Positions 46,267 through 57,238 of a DNA stretch of 64,000 bases are shown piece by piece. The stretch is from NCBI RefSeq assembly GCF_000005505.3, contig NC_016132.3, positions 54,016,914 to 54,080,913 of the forward strand. The letters run 5' to 3'. The notes under the pieces are model-generated. The model made no database searches, was not told the DNA's origin, and saw nothing but the letters and a program-made list of their open reading frames with translations. This stretch comes from Brachypodium distachyon (Eukaryota > Streptophyta > Magnoliopsida > Poales > Poaceae). The position numbers and the translations under genes were made by a program. Numbering within the stretch: the stretch's first letter is position 1; every line of letters begins with the position of its first letter.

Positions 46267-47393
46267 TAAACTTATAAACATGAGGTAAAATTTGGCACCG
46301 AATTTAGAAAGACCTTTTTAGTACCTTTCGAGTAGCGTTAATTTGCTTTATCTAGAATTGGCCCACAAAGCCCATTGCTAAAATATGGGCTTCAAGACCG
46401 GCCAGTCGCTCACAGTTCGGACCTGGTCATCATCTAGGACACCTTGGGTGCTTCAAGGATGGTTGCCTGGACGATCAAGCACATCATCGGTGGTAGTATG
46501 CACAGCTATAGCTCGGTGCTCTGATGTGGTTGTGTGCATCATGAAGATCCGAAGGCCGGATTTGATGTGACTTCTTAGTTCAATGAAACTACTACTCCGT
46601 ATTACTGAAATAAAAAAAGCTCGGTGCTTCGGGAGATATTGCCGTGAGAAGCTCCTTCTCTGAAGATGCTCAGTGGGCGTACGAAGGACGTGGATCTAAG
46701 TGCTCACAACCAAGCAAAGAGCTTTGCTTACGTCTATAGTTGGCCCACGCGTGTGGTTTCTAGAGTCCCATGATAACATTCTCGGCCCATACTTAGTTCG
46801 CAATAAGTATACTAGTGTTTGCATCAACAAATGGCCTCGGGGCAGATCATGTGTGAATATACTCTGTTCTAGTATACTGTAATACTCCGTATGTACTTGG
46901 TTCTAATAACGACTGAAGTCGTTCACGGCTAACGTGACAGCAACTTAATTTTGCTGGCATATATTATTTCCTTTCGCTTAAAAGGATAAGGTTTCCGGCT
47001 GAGATAAACGCACCCGGGGTTTATTCTTCAATCGTATTACTTAAGCCTAAGGTCCTGTTTGGTTTGGTTTTTTATTGGCTTTCTCAGCTTTTAAGCCAAC
47101 AACCCAACCAAATGGGTGGCTTTCCCACAGGCTTTCTCAAAGCACGGTGGCTTTTTTGCACTGGGAAGGCAAAGCACGTCCTGAGGTGCTTTTGTGGTTT
47201 TGAACAAATCCCACGCCCTTATATCCCTGCCAGTTTAAACGAAATTACGAGAAAACTGCCACTCCTTATAAACACAACCATCTCCTCCCGAACCAGCCAT
47301 CTCCTCCATTCCCCTCCACTCGAACAGAGGAGTGGCGGATAGGGTTCTGGCCGTGCGGGGAGCCCCATCTCCCACCTCGTTGCCAGCCGGCCG

Positions 47394-47675
47394 GAGGGAG
47401 ACGCACCGCCGCTCGCCTCCAACCTCCAACGCCTCCTCCTGGCCCGCCCCCTCCCTAGCCGTCTCCTTCTCCCACCCTGTTGCTGCCGCCAGAGGGAGAC
47501 GCACCGCCGGCCGCCTCCAACCTCCAGCGCCTCCTCCCGGGCCACCCCCTCCCTGGCCGCCTCCTTCTCCCACCTTGTTGCTGCCGCCGGAGGGAGACGC
47601 ACCGCCGGCCGCCTCCAACCTCTAGCGCCTCCTCCCGGCCCGCCCCCTCCCAGGCCGCCTCCTCTCGGCCCTCAT
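47394..47675. repeat. 98-bp GC-rich tandem array in the Harbinger 5' region, nearly three copies
   Basis: Units start at gagggagacgcacc at 47394, 47492 and 47590, an exact 98-base period. Each holds 'gcctccaacctc', 'cgcctcctcc' and 'gccccctccc'-like blocks. The period is not a multiple of three, so it is not a coding repeat. Open frames across it are artefacts of the GC-rich composition. Confidence 0.92.
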
Positions 47676-47842
47676 CCGCCTGGTCTGATGTCAACGATAA
47701 GAACCCTTGTGCTTGTATGTTGCTTCCATGCATGATGCTTCTGCATATGCTGCTGCCTGCTACCATGTGTTTATTTCTGCCACACTCCAAAATGCCATGT
47801 ATTGTTGTAGTTAATGTATGGACATTGTATTGGATGCATTAG

Positions 47843-48790
47843 ATGGAGAAGGCAAATTGGAATGCAGAATACACTAGAATTTTGTGTGAGATATGCAAAG
47901 AGGAGACAGAAGCAAATAATAGACCATTGGGATGTTTGGATAGAAAAGGTTACAAGAACCTTGAGGAGAAGTTTTTTAAACAATATGGTCAGAAGCTGGT
48001 GAAGAAGCAACTAAAAAATAAATGGGATTTACTAAAGAAAGAGTACACTGAGTTCATGGTGTTGAAAAATGGTGCATCTGGACTTGGGTGGAATGATGCG
48101 ATGTCTACAATTGTAGCTGATGATGACTGGTGGAATAATCATCTTCAAGTGATGATGTTTTCTTATTTGTTTAAAATAATTTTACTCAACCTGTATATGC
48201 TCGTGTGCTTAATTTTGTTGTACTAATCAGAAATATCCAAAGCATGCAAAGTGGAAGACAAGGGGGCCAGCCAACTTGAAGGAGATGGATGTCATGTTTG
48301 ACAAGACTCATGTGACAGGGGCAACAGCCTCTATCCCTGGAGAGTTGTCAGGCAGCGATGAAGATGAGGATGAAGATGTGTAAGTGACCACAAAGAAAGG
48401 AAAAATGTTAGGTAAGCGCAAGGACAAGTCCACTTTATCAGAAGACACAACAAAGGAGGATAAAAACCCATTTCTACGTGAGTACAAGAAAACCATGGGT
48501 AATATAAATTCAAGGATATCAAGTGTTGAGGAATCATCCAGCTCGTCCGTGACAATTCCCCTAGCATGGCTGAGGTCCTTAAGTTGATGGTAGAGTGTGG
48601 AGCTGCTGAAGGGACTCCATTATTTCACACGGCAACCAAAATTGTCATGAAACCTGAGTACCGTGAGTTATTCATGCTGATTCAAACCAAGGAGGGCAGG
48701 TTAAATTGGCTAGAAAGAGAGCATGCAGACATGACGAAAACCTTTATCCTTTTCACTGATGTGTATTGTTGTTTGAGTTGTATTAGCTGA
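47843..48790 (+). pseudogene. Harbinger ORF1, Myb/SANT-like DNA-binding protein, interrupted
   Basis: Exon 1 47843-48148 encodes WNAEYTRILCEICKEE and LKNKWDLLKKEYTEF, with WNDAMSTIVADDDWWNNHL, the trihelix/Myb-like domain usual in PIF ORF1. A GT-AG intron (48149-48230) leads to exon 2 from KYPKHAKWKTRGPANL through MFDKTHVTGATA to an acidic DEDEDEDV. An in-frame TAA at 48381-48383 then stops it; the same bases include a perfect donor GTAAGT, so an unannotated intron is possible. The frame resumes to about 48560, and a one-base shift is needed to enter MAEVLKLMVECGAAEG at 48566, which ends at 48790. ORF1 proteins recruit the transposase to DNA. Confidence 0.8.
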
Positions 48791-49036
48791 GCAGTGTTGT
48801 TTGAGTTGTATTAGCTGAGCACTGTTGTTTGAGTCTGTAAGACTTCTATTTTGTCATCTGTTTTCATGCTGCCATGTATGTGTTGACATGGATGCATGTG
48901 TAAGTGCTCATGTATACCTCTAGTACTTGCTGCCATGTTTGGCGTGTATTTGAAGACCCTTTTGAAAGTATTGTTTGTTGTACTGGATGTATTTGAAGAT
49001 CCTTTTGAAAGTATTGTTTGTTGTACTGGATGTATT
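48766..49036. repeat. Two short tandem repeats between Harbinger ORF1 and ORF2
   Basis: First, a 28-29 bp unit tgttgtttgagttgtattag starts at 48766, 48795 and 48823. Second, a unit of about 43 bp, 'ccttttgaaagtattg...ggatgtattt', occurs twice between about 48947 and 49036. Confidence 0.85.
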
Positions 49037-49063
49037 TAATTAACTTTGTTGTCTTTTATGTAG

Positions 49064-50498
49064 ATGAATCAAATTGTTCTGCAACCTGATAAGGCTGCAA
49101 AGAGAAGGAAGTTGCTTCGGGAGTATGCAACTTTGGCATATGAAGTTTCCATGATGGGAGAAATTGGTTACAAGTACAGTCATATTTACCTCAACAAAGC
49201 ACCTTATAGGGGTTCCTCAACAAAGCACCTTATAGGGTTCCTCAACAATTTGGATATGAATGGGTCTTGGTCATAAAAAGAGCTGCTACAAGATGTTTAG
49301 GATGAATCCTGATGTCTTGCACTCATTGCATAATCTGCTAGTGTGTGATTATGGATTGGAATCAACCAGAGACATGACTTCCATAGAATCACTGGCTATT
49401 TTTTTGTGGATTGTTGGGGCTGCACAAACATTCTCGCAAGTTGAAAATCGGTTTGCAAGATCAACCGAGACGATCCATAGGAAGTTCAAGCAAGTGCTAT
49501 CATGTTTGTGCAAGTTAGCATACAATAACATAAGACCTACAGATTATGCTTTCATTACTCCACATGCAAAAATTAAGGATTCTCGATTTTGGCCTCATTT
49601 CGATGGTGCCATCGGCGCAATAGATGGCTCACATATTCCAGTCATTGTTCTAGCATCAGAATGTGTGAACCACATCTGTCGACATGGGTACACATCTCAA
49701 AATGTAATGGCAATTTGTGATTTCGATATGAGGTTTACATTTATTGTTGTTGGCTGGCCGGGCTCGGCGCATGACACAAGGATTTTGAATCATAGCTTGG
49801 TAGAGCATGCTCATAGATTTCCTGTACCTCCTGAAGGTATTACTATTACCCCCATGTTCTCTAAAGTGCAGCATACATGTTTGTCTTAATTAATTTGCTT
49901 GTAGGAAAGTACTATCTTGTAGATTCTTTGTATACTTGTGTCATGCGGATTCTTCATCTAAAGGAAAATACAACATACATCTTTTTATAATTAATGTTCT
50001 CTAAAGTGCAGCATACATCCTTTTATACTTGTAGGAAAGTACTACCTTGTAGATTCCGGCTATCCAAATAGGAAAGGATATCTTGCTCCATACAAAGGCC
50101 AAACATATCACCTACCAGAATTTCGTCGTGGACAACCACCCACAGGGAAGTACGAGATATACAATCATGCACATTCTTCACTTCGCAATGTGATAGAGCG
50201 CTCCTTTGGTGTTCTCAAGGAAAAGTGGTGTATTTTGAAGGCTATCCCGCATTACAGTCCTCGTAGGCAGAAGAAAATTATTGTTGCTTGCATGGCGCTT
50301 CACAATTTTATTCTAGATACCAAGTTACATGATGAGGAGTTCGACAAATGTGACGAGGATGAGAACTATATGCCAGGGGAGGTTGCAGGTTCCATACCAT
50401 TGCAGGGGGATACGGTCTCATCCTCACTTGATGGGTTCAACATGAACACCTTTCGTGATGCAATTGCAAACTCTATAATGAGTGCGAGAGAAGCATAG
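49064..50498 (+). pseudogene. Harbinger transposase (DDE_Tnp_4), N-terminus frameshifted
   Basis: The N-terminal part 49064-49276 (AKRRKLLREYATLAYE... KAPYRG) hits a stop after a tandem copy of a 25-26 base unit at about 49190-49240 that differs by one base. The catalytic part continues in another frame from 49260 to 49836, then a GT-AG intron, then 50035-50498. It has helix-turn-helix-like text, SLAIFLWIVGAAQTFSQVENRF, and the DDE triad: D in GAIDGSH (49623-49625), D in VDSGYP (50052-50054) and E in VIERSFGVLK (50196-50198). ALHNFI follows as usual. The catalytic domain is intact and recently active in appearance; the N-terminus is broken. A duplicated copy of the exon-2 acceptor lies in the intron (49857-49925). 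Confidence 0.88.
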
Positions 50499-51023
50499 TT
50501 TTATTTGTTAAATGTAGGAAATGTCTCAACAAGTGATGTCCTTTTGTGAATGTCTAATTACTGGACATGTAATGACTATGTGGGATGACGTCTTTTTGTG
50601 AGTGTCTAATTATTGGACATCTAATGACCTTACGGACAACTAATGTGTGTGATGCCTTTTATTAGTTCCGTCACTTTTGTATAAGCTATCAAACATTTTG
50701 TTCAATGCAACACTATTTATTGGTTACGAGTCAATTTTTATCTAGGTGAAAAATAATGTCAGGTATATTTTCATCCTATCAGAATAATTAATGTCACATA
50801 CATTCTCATTTCTTCACCAAAAATTATTTTCAACAGTATTATCAGAAAATTAGCACATATTATCAGGATCTCGCTTCCTAAGGGTATTTCAGACATTTTA
50901 CTCCACAGCCACAACTGCACAGCTAGTTTGCTAAACAGCTTTTCAGCTTTTCCATAGCAGAAAACCCACGGCTGATTTTTCACGGCTGTTTTTAGATAAG
51001 CCACGGCCCAACCAAACAGGGTC

Positions 51024-52146
51024 TAAAGACGTCGATGGCCACGCTGTAGACACGTCGTAGCGACGCAGCGCGAGATGAGATCCTCAAAGCTGCAACGGTA
51101 GTGCGCTCCTCTGTAGTCGGTACCGTGAAGTGAATCCTGAAAGCCACACGAGGGGAAGAAAAAAAGCGAAAGCAACGTGTGATTCGCTGGCGAGCGCAAG
51201 TTGGGCGCAACGCGCTGCGCTGCTCTGTTCGTTTGGCGGCGGTGCAGCCTCTGCCTGTCCTCCCTCACAGGTCGGCGGCTTCGGCGGCACCAAATCCTCT
51301 GAAAGGCGCCTGTGAGCTAAACTCGTCTGGGTACCGAAATTGCAGTTAACTGGTCCGTGCAACAATTTTACGCCGACCCCGCCGCCTTTCTCTGATACTA
51401 GTACAATTTTGAGGAGCAGGTCATGTGAAGACGCCACGAAGCTGAGCTTGTCTGTGTGTCCAGAAAGAAAACTCACTCCTTTCAAAAAAAAAAACTCACG
51501 GTTTGGTTTGTGCATGATGAAAAAGAGAACTACCAGTACCCCGTGCTGAAAAATCTTGCGTCACCATGACCAGAGCTTCACTGAAGACTTACTAGTAGGA
51601 TAATTAGTTAATGAAACCTTGTAGTACTTGATCATCTCATCATGATCACGCACGTCAAGACAAAACCAGACGTTCTCATCCGAAACCAAAAGGAGGAAAA
51701 TCCAGCGGAAGCAAATCCGTTCCCGGCTTCCTATATTCCCTGCACGGCACTCGGCCGACCTCTGTTTCCTTTTACCGCCGTGGGTTCCGGCTCCAGCACA
51801 CACGCGTCGGTGCGCCGCCCGCGCCGATGCTCCCCGCCCGAGTGCGCCTGCACGCCCAAAACGTGTGCCCGCTGCCGAATAAAACGCCCCCACGGGATTC
51901 CAGATTCCGGTTCCATCGCCCAGAGTCCCGAGCACACGGGTGAACCCCACGCCCCACACCAATATATACAAATCCGATTTCCCACGAGGAGCAACGAAAC
52001 CACCGAGCCAAAGCGACACACGGCGCCGCCCGCCCAACCATCCGTCCCGTCCACCACGGGCACACGCAAACGCAAGCGCCCTTTTCTTTTTCCAGCCGAT
52101 TGACGCGGCGCGCACTTGGCACACACCGAGATCGTTTTCCGTGGCC
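51024..52146. other. Promoter region of the MYB gene
   Basis: Unremarkable sequence, C-rich after 51720, with a TATA box (51961-51970). No other gene supported. Confidence 0.5.
51961..51970 (+). promoter_or_regulatory. TATA box of the MYB gene
   Basis: aatatataca in a C-rich setting, 177 bases upstream of the ATG. Confidence 0.55.
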
Positions 52147-52934
52147 ATGGATTCTTCCTACTACTGCTCCAACTACCAGGCAGCGGCAGCGGCGGCCGCG
52201 CCGTGGAGTCGGCCGTGGAGCAAGGCGGAGGACAAGGCGTTCGAGAACGCGCTGGTGCTGTGCCCGGAGCACGCGCCCGGCCGCTGGGAGCGCGTCGCGG
52301 CGCACGTCCCCGGCCGCAGCCCCCGGGAGGCCTGGGAGCACTACCAGGCGCTCGTCGCCGACGTCGACCTCATCGAGCGCGGCGCCGTCGACGTCCCCGC
52401 TTGCTGGAACCACGACGAAGACGGCGACGACGACGGCACGGCGGCCCGCCGCGCCGGCAAGGCCCGCGGCGAGGAGCGCCGCCGCGGCATACCCTGGTCC
52501 GAGGAAGAACACAAGTACGGAATAAAACGACTCAAATCCTCTCTGTCTCTCTCCCTTTCTGTTCCTCGCTGTTCGTGGAGGTTCGAGATTCTTCCGCATT
52601 GGTTTGTTCAGCGGAGAAGCCAACTAACCAACTAGTCTACAATGTCCTCCCAGCTGGCCCGTGGGCCCTCCCTGCCAGAGACCCAACCGCAGCCGCCTTT
52701 TCCCTCCAAATTGACTCTTCTTTGTTGTTGCCGATCGCGTGCTTGCGCAGGCTGTTTCTCGACGGGCTGGAGAAGTACGGGCGAGGCGACTGGAGGAACA
52801 TCTCGAGGTTCGCGGTGAGGACCCGGACGCCGACGCAGGTGGCCAGCCACGCGCAGAAGTACTTCATCCGCCAGGCCAACGCCGCCACGCGCGACTCCAA
52901 GCGCAAGAGCATCCACGACATCACAACCCCTTGA
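52147..52934 (+). CDS. DIVARICATA-type two-repeat MYB/SANT transcription factor, two exons
   Basis: Exons 52147-52514 and 52751-52934 join in frame (AA|G codon) to 183 residues. The first SANT repeat (about 22-75) has [15 protein letters not shown] and W at [14 protein letters not shown]. The second (about 114-165) has [29 protein letters not shown], then the diagnostic VASHAQKYF (residues 153-161). This is the R1R2-like or MYBS/DIV class, which binds I-box or TATCCA elements through the SHAQKYF repeat. An acidic stretch (DEDGDDDG) lies between repeats. The protein ends at [11 protein letters not shown], so it lacks the 100-residue tail found in many members and is a short form. The ATG is in a good context (GGCCATGG). 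Confidence 0.92.
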
Positions 52935-54065
52935 CCGGCAAGCGCTGGCGGGATCATCGGCGACGGCGACCGACAGCTACTCCCCTTCTTTAATCGCCAC
53001 TACTCGATCTAGTGCCACTATGCTTCTTATCTTAGTTAACCAACGACGTGTACATTCTATATCCTAGTAGTACTACTGTCTTAGTTAGCTCAAGACCTCT
53101 GCTCTAGATTTTCGTAGCGTTTATTAGGGTGGAAGGAACTAATGGAGATCGACGTGGTTAAAACAAAAAGATGGTGTCTAGGTTAGGTTGATGCAGATGT
53201 CACGGTTTTACTACGGCTTAGTCATGATTTTGTAAACCTGCTGTCGAAGCTGTACTGGATAATCTTGTACGGCGATGTGTCCCAAGTGATGAAAGGCATG
53301 TGTTGGAGAGACATGTTGCGAGCTGCTCCCGTTCTGCGACACGTGTTTGGACTTTTCGGGCGACTCCGTGTGACAGTGTGAGAGATGGCAGGTTCCAGTG
53401 GCGCGTGTTTAACAGGTGTGCGGCACTTGTCAGTGTCCGATCTCAGGACTCCTCTTCTGTCAAAAAAAAAAAAAACACCGCCGTGCCGTACAGCGGTCAC
53501 CCACAGCTCCCTCCGTCATCGCTTGTCTCTAGCTGTTCAGCTGACCATGCGTGACCCGTGGACTGCAGCCCCGTGAGATCATCCTTGTTCATCTTATGTG
53601 CTTTTTTGAGATGAGATGGCACCTTTAAGTGCTTGGATAGTTGGGTTGTTGTAATTCAACTCCCCCAACACACAAAAAAAATACAAAGATCCAAACAGGA
53701 CCTTAAAAGGGGTTTATTTATTTCCCTCGTGATAAATTGAACATGTCAGATTATTTTTAAGCTCTCGTAATCCGTCGATCATTGTCAAACATCGGTGTCT
53801 ACACAATTGTGTTACCAGATAGGCAGGCGCCAACTCCCAATGATCCGATCTGTTTTTTATTTGTACGGTAGACCAGCTTTATTAAGACCCATTATATGCG
53901 CACAAAATAGTAAGTCAAAATTCAGCCAAAGAGGATGTTACAAGATCGGACAAGTTACAGTACCTTAGAGAAGAAAATAACTTTTACAAACGCCTCGGCA
54001 AACTATCTAAATTATCTCAGAACGCATGAAACCAGATCAGGGTGAAAGCAACTATCTAAATTCTC
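52935..54065. other. 3' flanks of the MYB gene (plus) and the GET2-like gene (minus)
   Basis: No gene. An A13 run lies at about 53463. The right end is the 3' UTR of the minus-strand gene, including an AATAAA signal. Confidence 0.55.
53878..53883 (-). terminator. Polyadenylation signal AATAAA, GET2-like gene
   Basis: TTTATT on the plus strand, about 185 bases past the stop. Confidence 0.5.
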
Positions 54066-57000
54066 TCAGAATCCAAGAAAACAGATCATGATAACAGTGC
54101 AAACGCTGCAGTCCATCAGCAGAGCCAACAGGGCTTTCTGTAGCAGAAACCCGATCTCCAACATTAGCAAGCTATCAACAGAACCAAAGTTGCTACTGCC
54201 GGCCGGTCTGCCCCTCACATTGGGGTCCTTGTTCTCCATCAAAAAGGTCATCACGATGGTTATGTGGGTTATAATAAGAAACAGGAGTGGCCTCGTGCCA
54301 ACTAATACTCTGGTGATGATGCCACCAACGTCAAGGCCCCAGTTTGAAAGAACCACCAGAAAGGCGATGGCAATGGATGCTAAGAAGCGGCTATATTCTG
54401 TAGCTGATATGGCCTGGCTAATCTCCTGCGGACTGAAATCCACAAGCTCCTTCAAAGTCTCCAAAGACCAAGCTGAATTGTCTGATTGGTTAGACTGGTT
54501 CGGAGGCACAGTTCTGGGTCTCGCTTCCATCTCCCTCCTAGGCTGCACACTTGCTGCTCCATCATAACTGGTCTTCTTGCCGAGAGTTCCGTCATCACGA
54601 CTTCGCAACAGCGGTTCATTCACTGGCTGGATCTCATGAACTGTACTGCTTGTATTGAAAACCCGGAGTAGATCGCCTTCACTATGATGGGTTTGATGCC
54701 TGGGTTTTGGTTCACGGGGCTCAACAGTTGGCTGAATTTCAGGGAGCAGATCGCTAGGTTCTGACTTCTGGAACTTGTTGAACTTTTCAGTACTAACGAA
54801 ACCTTCAGATAACTGAGGTGATGCAGTAGAACTAAGTGGAGAATCTGCAAAATGGCAACTATTTCGATCAAGATATGATGTTTAACAAGCCACATCATAT
54901 GTTTTAACATTTCATTAGATCTGTAAACAACCAGGCAAATAGCATTCAAATGATTCAACTTTCATCGACTAACTTAAGAATAAGATATGTGACGACGAGT
55001 ATAACAACTTAACTACAATAGTCTATAAGTAGTGAGGCAAAGAGACAAACAAGGACAGCAGGAACTATGAAACAAAAAGCAATTCGGGTAGAAGAAGGCA
55101 TTGTGCTTGATAGGTGATACGAATATGAAATGGGAAAACCTAAATACTCCCTCCAACCCATATTACTTGTCTCAAATTTGCCCAAATATGAATGTATCTA
55201 TGTTTAAAAAGTGTCTAGATACATGTAATATTTCGACAATTAATATGTTAATATGGGTCAGAGGGAGTAGTATTTCTCAAAACTATCAACACATAGCAAA
55301 GGCAATTTTTATAACTGAATATTATGTGATTAAGTTGCAACATTAGAGCCTGGAGGGTCACACTTCTGGCAGAGTCTGATGGGGCTTAATCATATCTTCC
55401 AATAATTCTCTTCTGGGATAGTGGGAGATGGAGCTAAGACACAATTCTGGGAAGATACCTGGATAGACCAAAGTCCATTGGCTATAAAATTTCACAGGCT
55501 GTACAACACCACTTTCACTAAACATGTGATTGTGAAGCAGATCAAAGACGGACTTTTGAGCAGTATCCAGTTTAGAATATATATTTTTTTGCATGATGAG
55601 ACAGCTGATCAATGGCAAGAATTATGTGAGATGGTAAACAATTGGGAATTGACTGCAGAACCAGACACTGTGAAGTGGTATTAGACAGAAAGGGCAGTTC
55701 TCTGTTAGATCTTTATACTTGCAGCTGAAAACTGGCAGCCTAGTGGGTTACAAGTTCCTTTGGAAATTAAAGATTCTTTTATTTTTTGAAGATTAAGATC
55801 TTTCTCTGGTTGACCTTAAGAAGTAGTATTCTGACAAAAGATAATCTGCTGCGAAGAGGCTGGATTGGTAATGATCAATGCCACTTCTGTGCTGAAAAAG
55901 AAACAGTGGAACATCTTTTGTTCAAATGCAATGTGTCCAAATTTGTTTGGCAGGTGGTGATGTGTGCTCAGGGCATCAATAGACTACCACTGACATTGCT
56001 GATGTGTTGGGAGCTTGGTACTCTAATTTTGTGCCAGAGCATCGAAAGGTCATGCTTGGCGGAGCTGCGGCTGTTATCTGGAAGTGACCCATCGACTCTG
56101 ATCTTTAGCATGTATAACAATATCACTTCCTGTGCTCTATTGCAGAAAGAAACAAGGCGAAGAAACTTGCAGCGGTTGTAGCTATGATCAAGACGGTGGT
56201 GCTCAAAGCATATGCGAGAGGATATGGCTGGGTTCCTGTTAGCAGAAGGATTGCTGGATGATGAAGATTTGCTCTTTTATTTTGCTCTGGAGATCTGTTT
56301 AGCCGTTTTACAGGCTCCATTTGGTCTGTAATTGGCCAAGCCTGCTTTTTAAACTCTCTGGGCAGTGTGTTTGCTCCAGACCTTTGTGTGTTTCGTATTC
56401 GATTTCGTTTAAGACTCTGTTCTGTAAGGATGCTGTGGCTGTTTTCTCATGGAAATCGATGGATTGTGTCAAAAAAGGTTGCAACACAGAGATCTGATGA
56501 AGTTGAGGATCCACAGTTTCAGCCAAGCCTACCACCGTATCTTAAAGGCAGTTTTTCAAAGAAAACCCACAAAGAGATGCTAGAATGGACCAATTAATTA
56601 CACCCCAGTGAGCTGGTATAATAAAGGATTGAGTGAATTCTCCAGAATAATTCACTAAACAATCCTCAACACTACTAATTTGGGTCGAAGTTTCTCATGA
56701 CTAGCTCCAGACATATAGCAGGACATAATTGCCTCCTACGGAGTATTAAGGGAAGTGCATTGCAGAGGAGTAAATATCAGAAAACGAACCAGGTTATGCA
56801 TCCAACAAATTCTCCGCTACAAACACTAAATTACAAAATTCCCATGACCCGTGATCCGGGAACCTAAGACTCTGCATAAGGATACCTAGAATTTGTGCGG
56901 TTTCTACCCGTCACCAGATATTCTAAATCTAACAGCTAAACGAAGAGCCCTACAGTACATAAGCGTCAGCCCTCGAAACTAAAGTTCTCTAACACATAAC

Positions 57001-57238
57001 GGAATTGCGAAAGACAGCTAAATTTAACCCAATCTGATGTGAATGCAGCAGGCAGGCGATCTGGAATTCTGGATAAACTTTTCAAAGCGAAAACAACAAA
57101 CCAAATCGCTCCCCTGTCGTCACCTGGGTACGGGTCGGAGGGGAGGTCGCGCGCCTGGCCGGTGATGAAGGCGAGGCGATCGGATCCCCTCTCCACCAGC
57201 CGCCGCCGCCGCGTGCTCGCTCTCGGGGCGCCCTCCAT
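54066..57238 (-). CDS. GET2/CAML-like ER membrane receptor for tail-anchored proteins, two exons
   Basis: Exons 57238-57124 and 54844-54066 join in frame (G|AT, GT-AG intron of 2,279 bp) to 297 residues. Residues 10-28 read RRRRLVERGSDRLAFITGQ, matching the pattern of the GET3-binding N-terminus of yeast Get2 and animal CAML: a basic cluster followed by a helix with RL-x-x-ITGQ. A long polar linker follows (about 39-185), then three hydrophobic segments at about 192-209, 224-241 and 263-297, the topology of Get2/CAML. The complex with GET1 receives tail-anchored proteins from GET3 at the ER. Plant orthologues were recognised late because only this motif is conserved. The upstream ATG at 57412 is less likely, as the motif should lie at the extreme N-terminus. 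Confidence 0.8.
55145..55269. mobile_element. Stowaway MITE in the GET2-like intron
   Basis: Left ctccctccaacccatatta, right taatatgggtcagaggga; 'aatatgttaatatgg' near the right end is a local duplication. Confidence 0.88.
55358..56340 (+). mobile_element. LINE remnant (zf-RVT region) in the GET2-like intron
   Basis: Broken frames read GDGAKTQFWEDTWI, then KIKIFLWLTLRSSILTKDNLLRRGW and CHFCAEKETVEHLLFKC (zf-RVT Cys/His cluster), then VIWKSRN-like debris is lost. Stops and frameshifts are frequent (for example after DTVKWY at 55682). It lies antisense to the host gene. The ends are not defined. Confidence 0.8.

Larger units (their letters stand above)
43617..47050. other. Intergenic region with a MITE and direct duplications
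   Basis: AT-rich, no convincing gene. It holds a diverged Stowaway (45000-45086) and a duplicated 140-bp segment (45946-46266). The segment 44640-44760 has T-rich and 'aaggccatgacc' text that could be an old retroelement tail, without proof. Confidence 0.55.
47051..51023 (+). mobile_element. Complete PIF/Harbinger DNA transposon, 3,973 bp
   Basis: Flanked by the 3-bp target duplication TAA (47048-47050 and 51024-51026). The TIRs are GGTCCTGTTTGGTT at left and the complement of AACCAAACAGGGTC at right, 12 of 14 matching, with the PIF/Harbinger sequence style. Inside lie a GC-rich 98-bp tandem array, a Myb/trihelix-like ORF1 and a DDE transposase ORF2 in the same orientation, the standard content of an autonomous element. 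Both ORFs carry interruptions, so the copy is probably no longer autonomous. Intact ends mean it might still be moved by a transposase supplied from elsewhere. Confidence 0.93.

Noticed and set aside
47219..47790. Several open frames of about 110-127 codons on both strands at the Harbinger 5' end
   Set aside because: They follow the 98-bp GC-rich array, whose period is not a multiple of three; frames are repeat artefacts.
51772..52623. 283-codon minus-strand frame opposite the MYB gene
   Set aside because: Covers the promoter, exon 1 and intron of the MYB gene on the wrong strand; low-complexity text.
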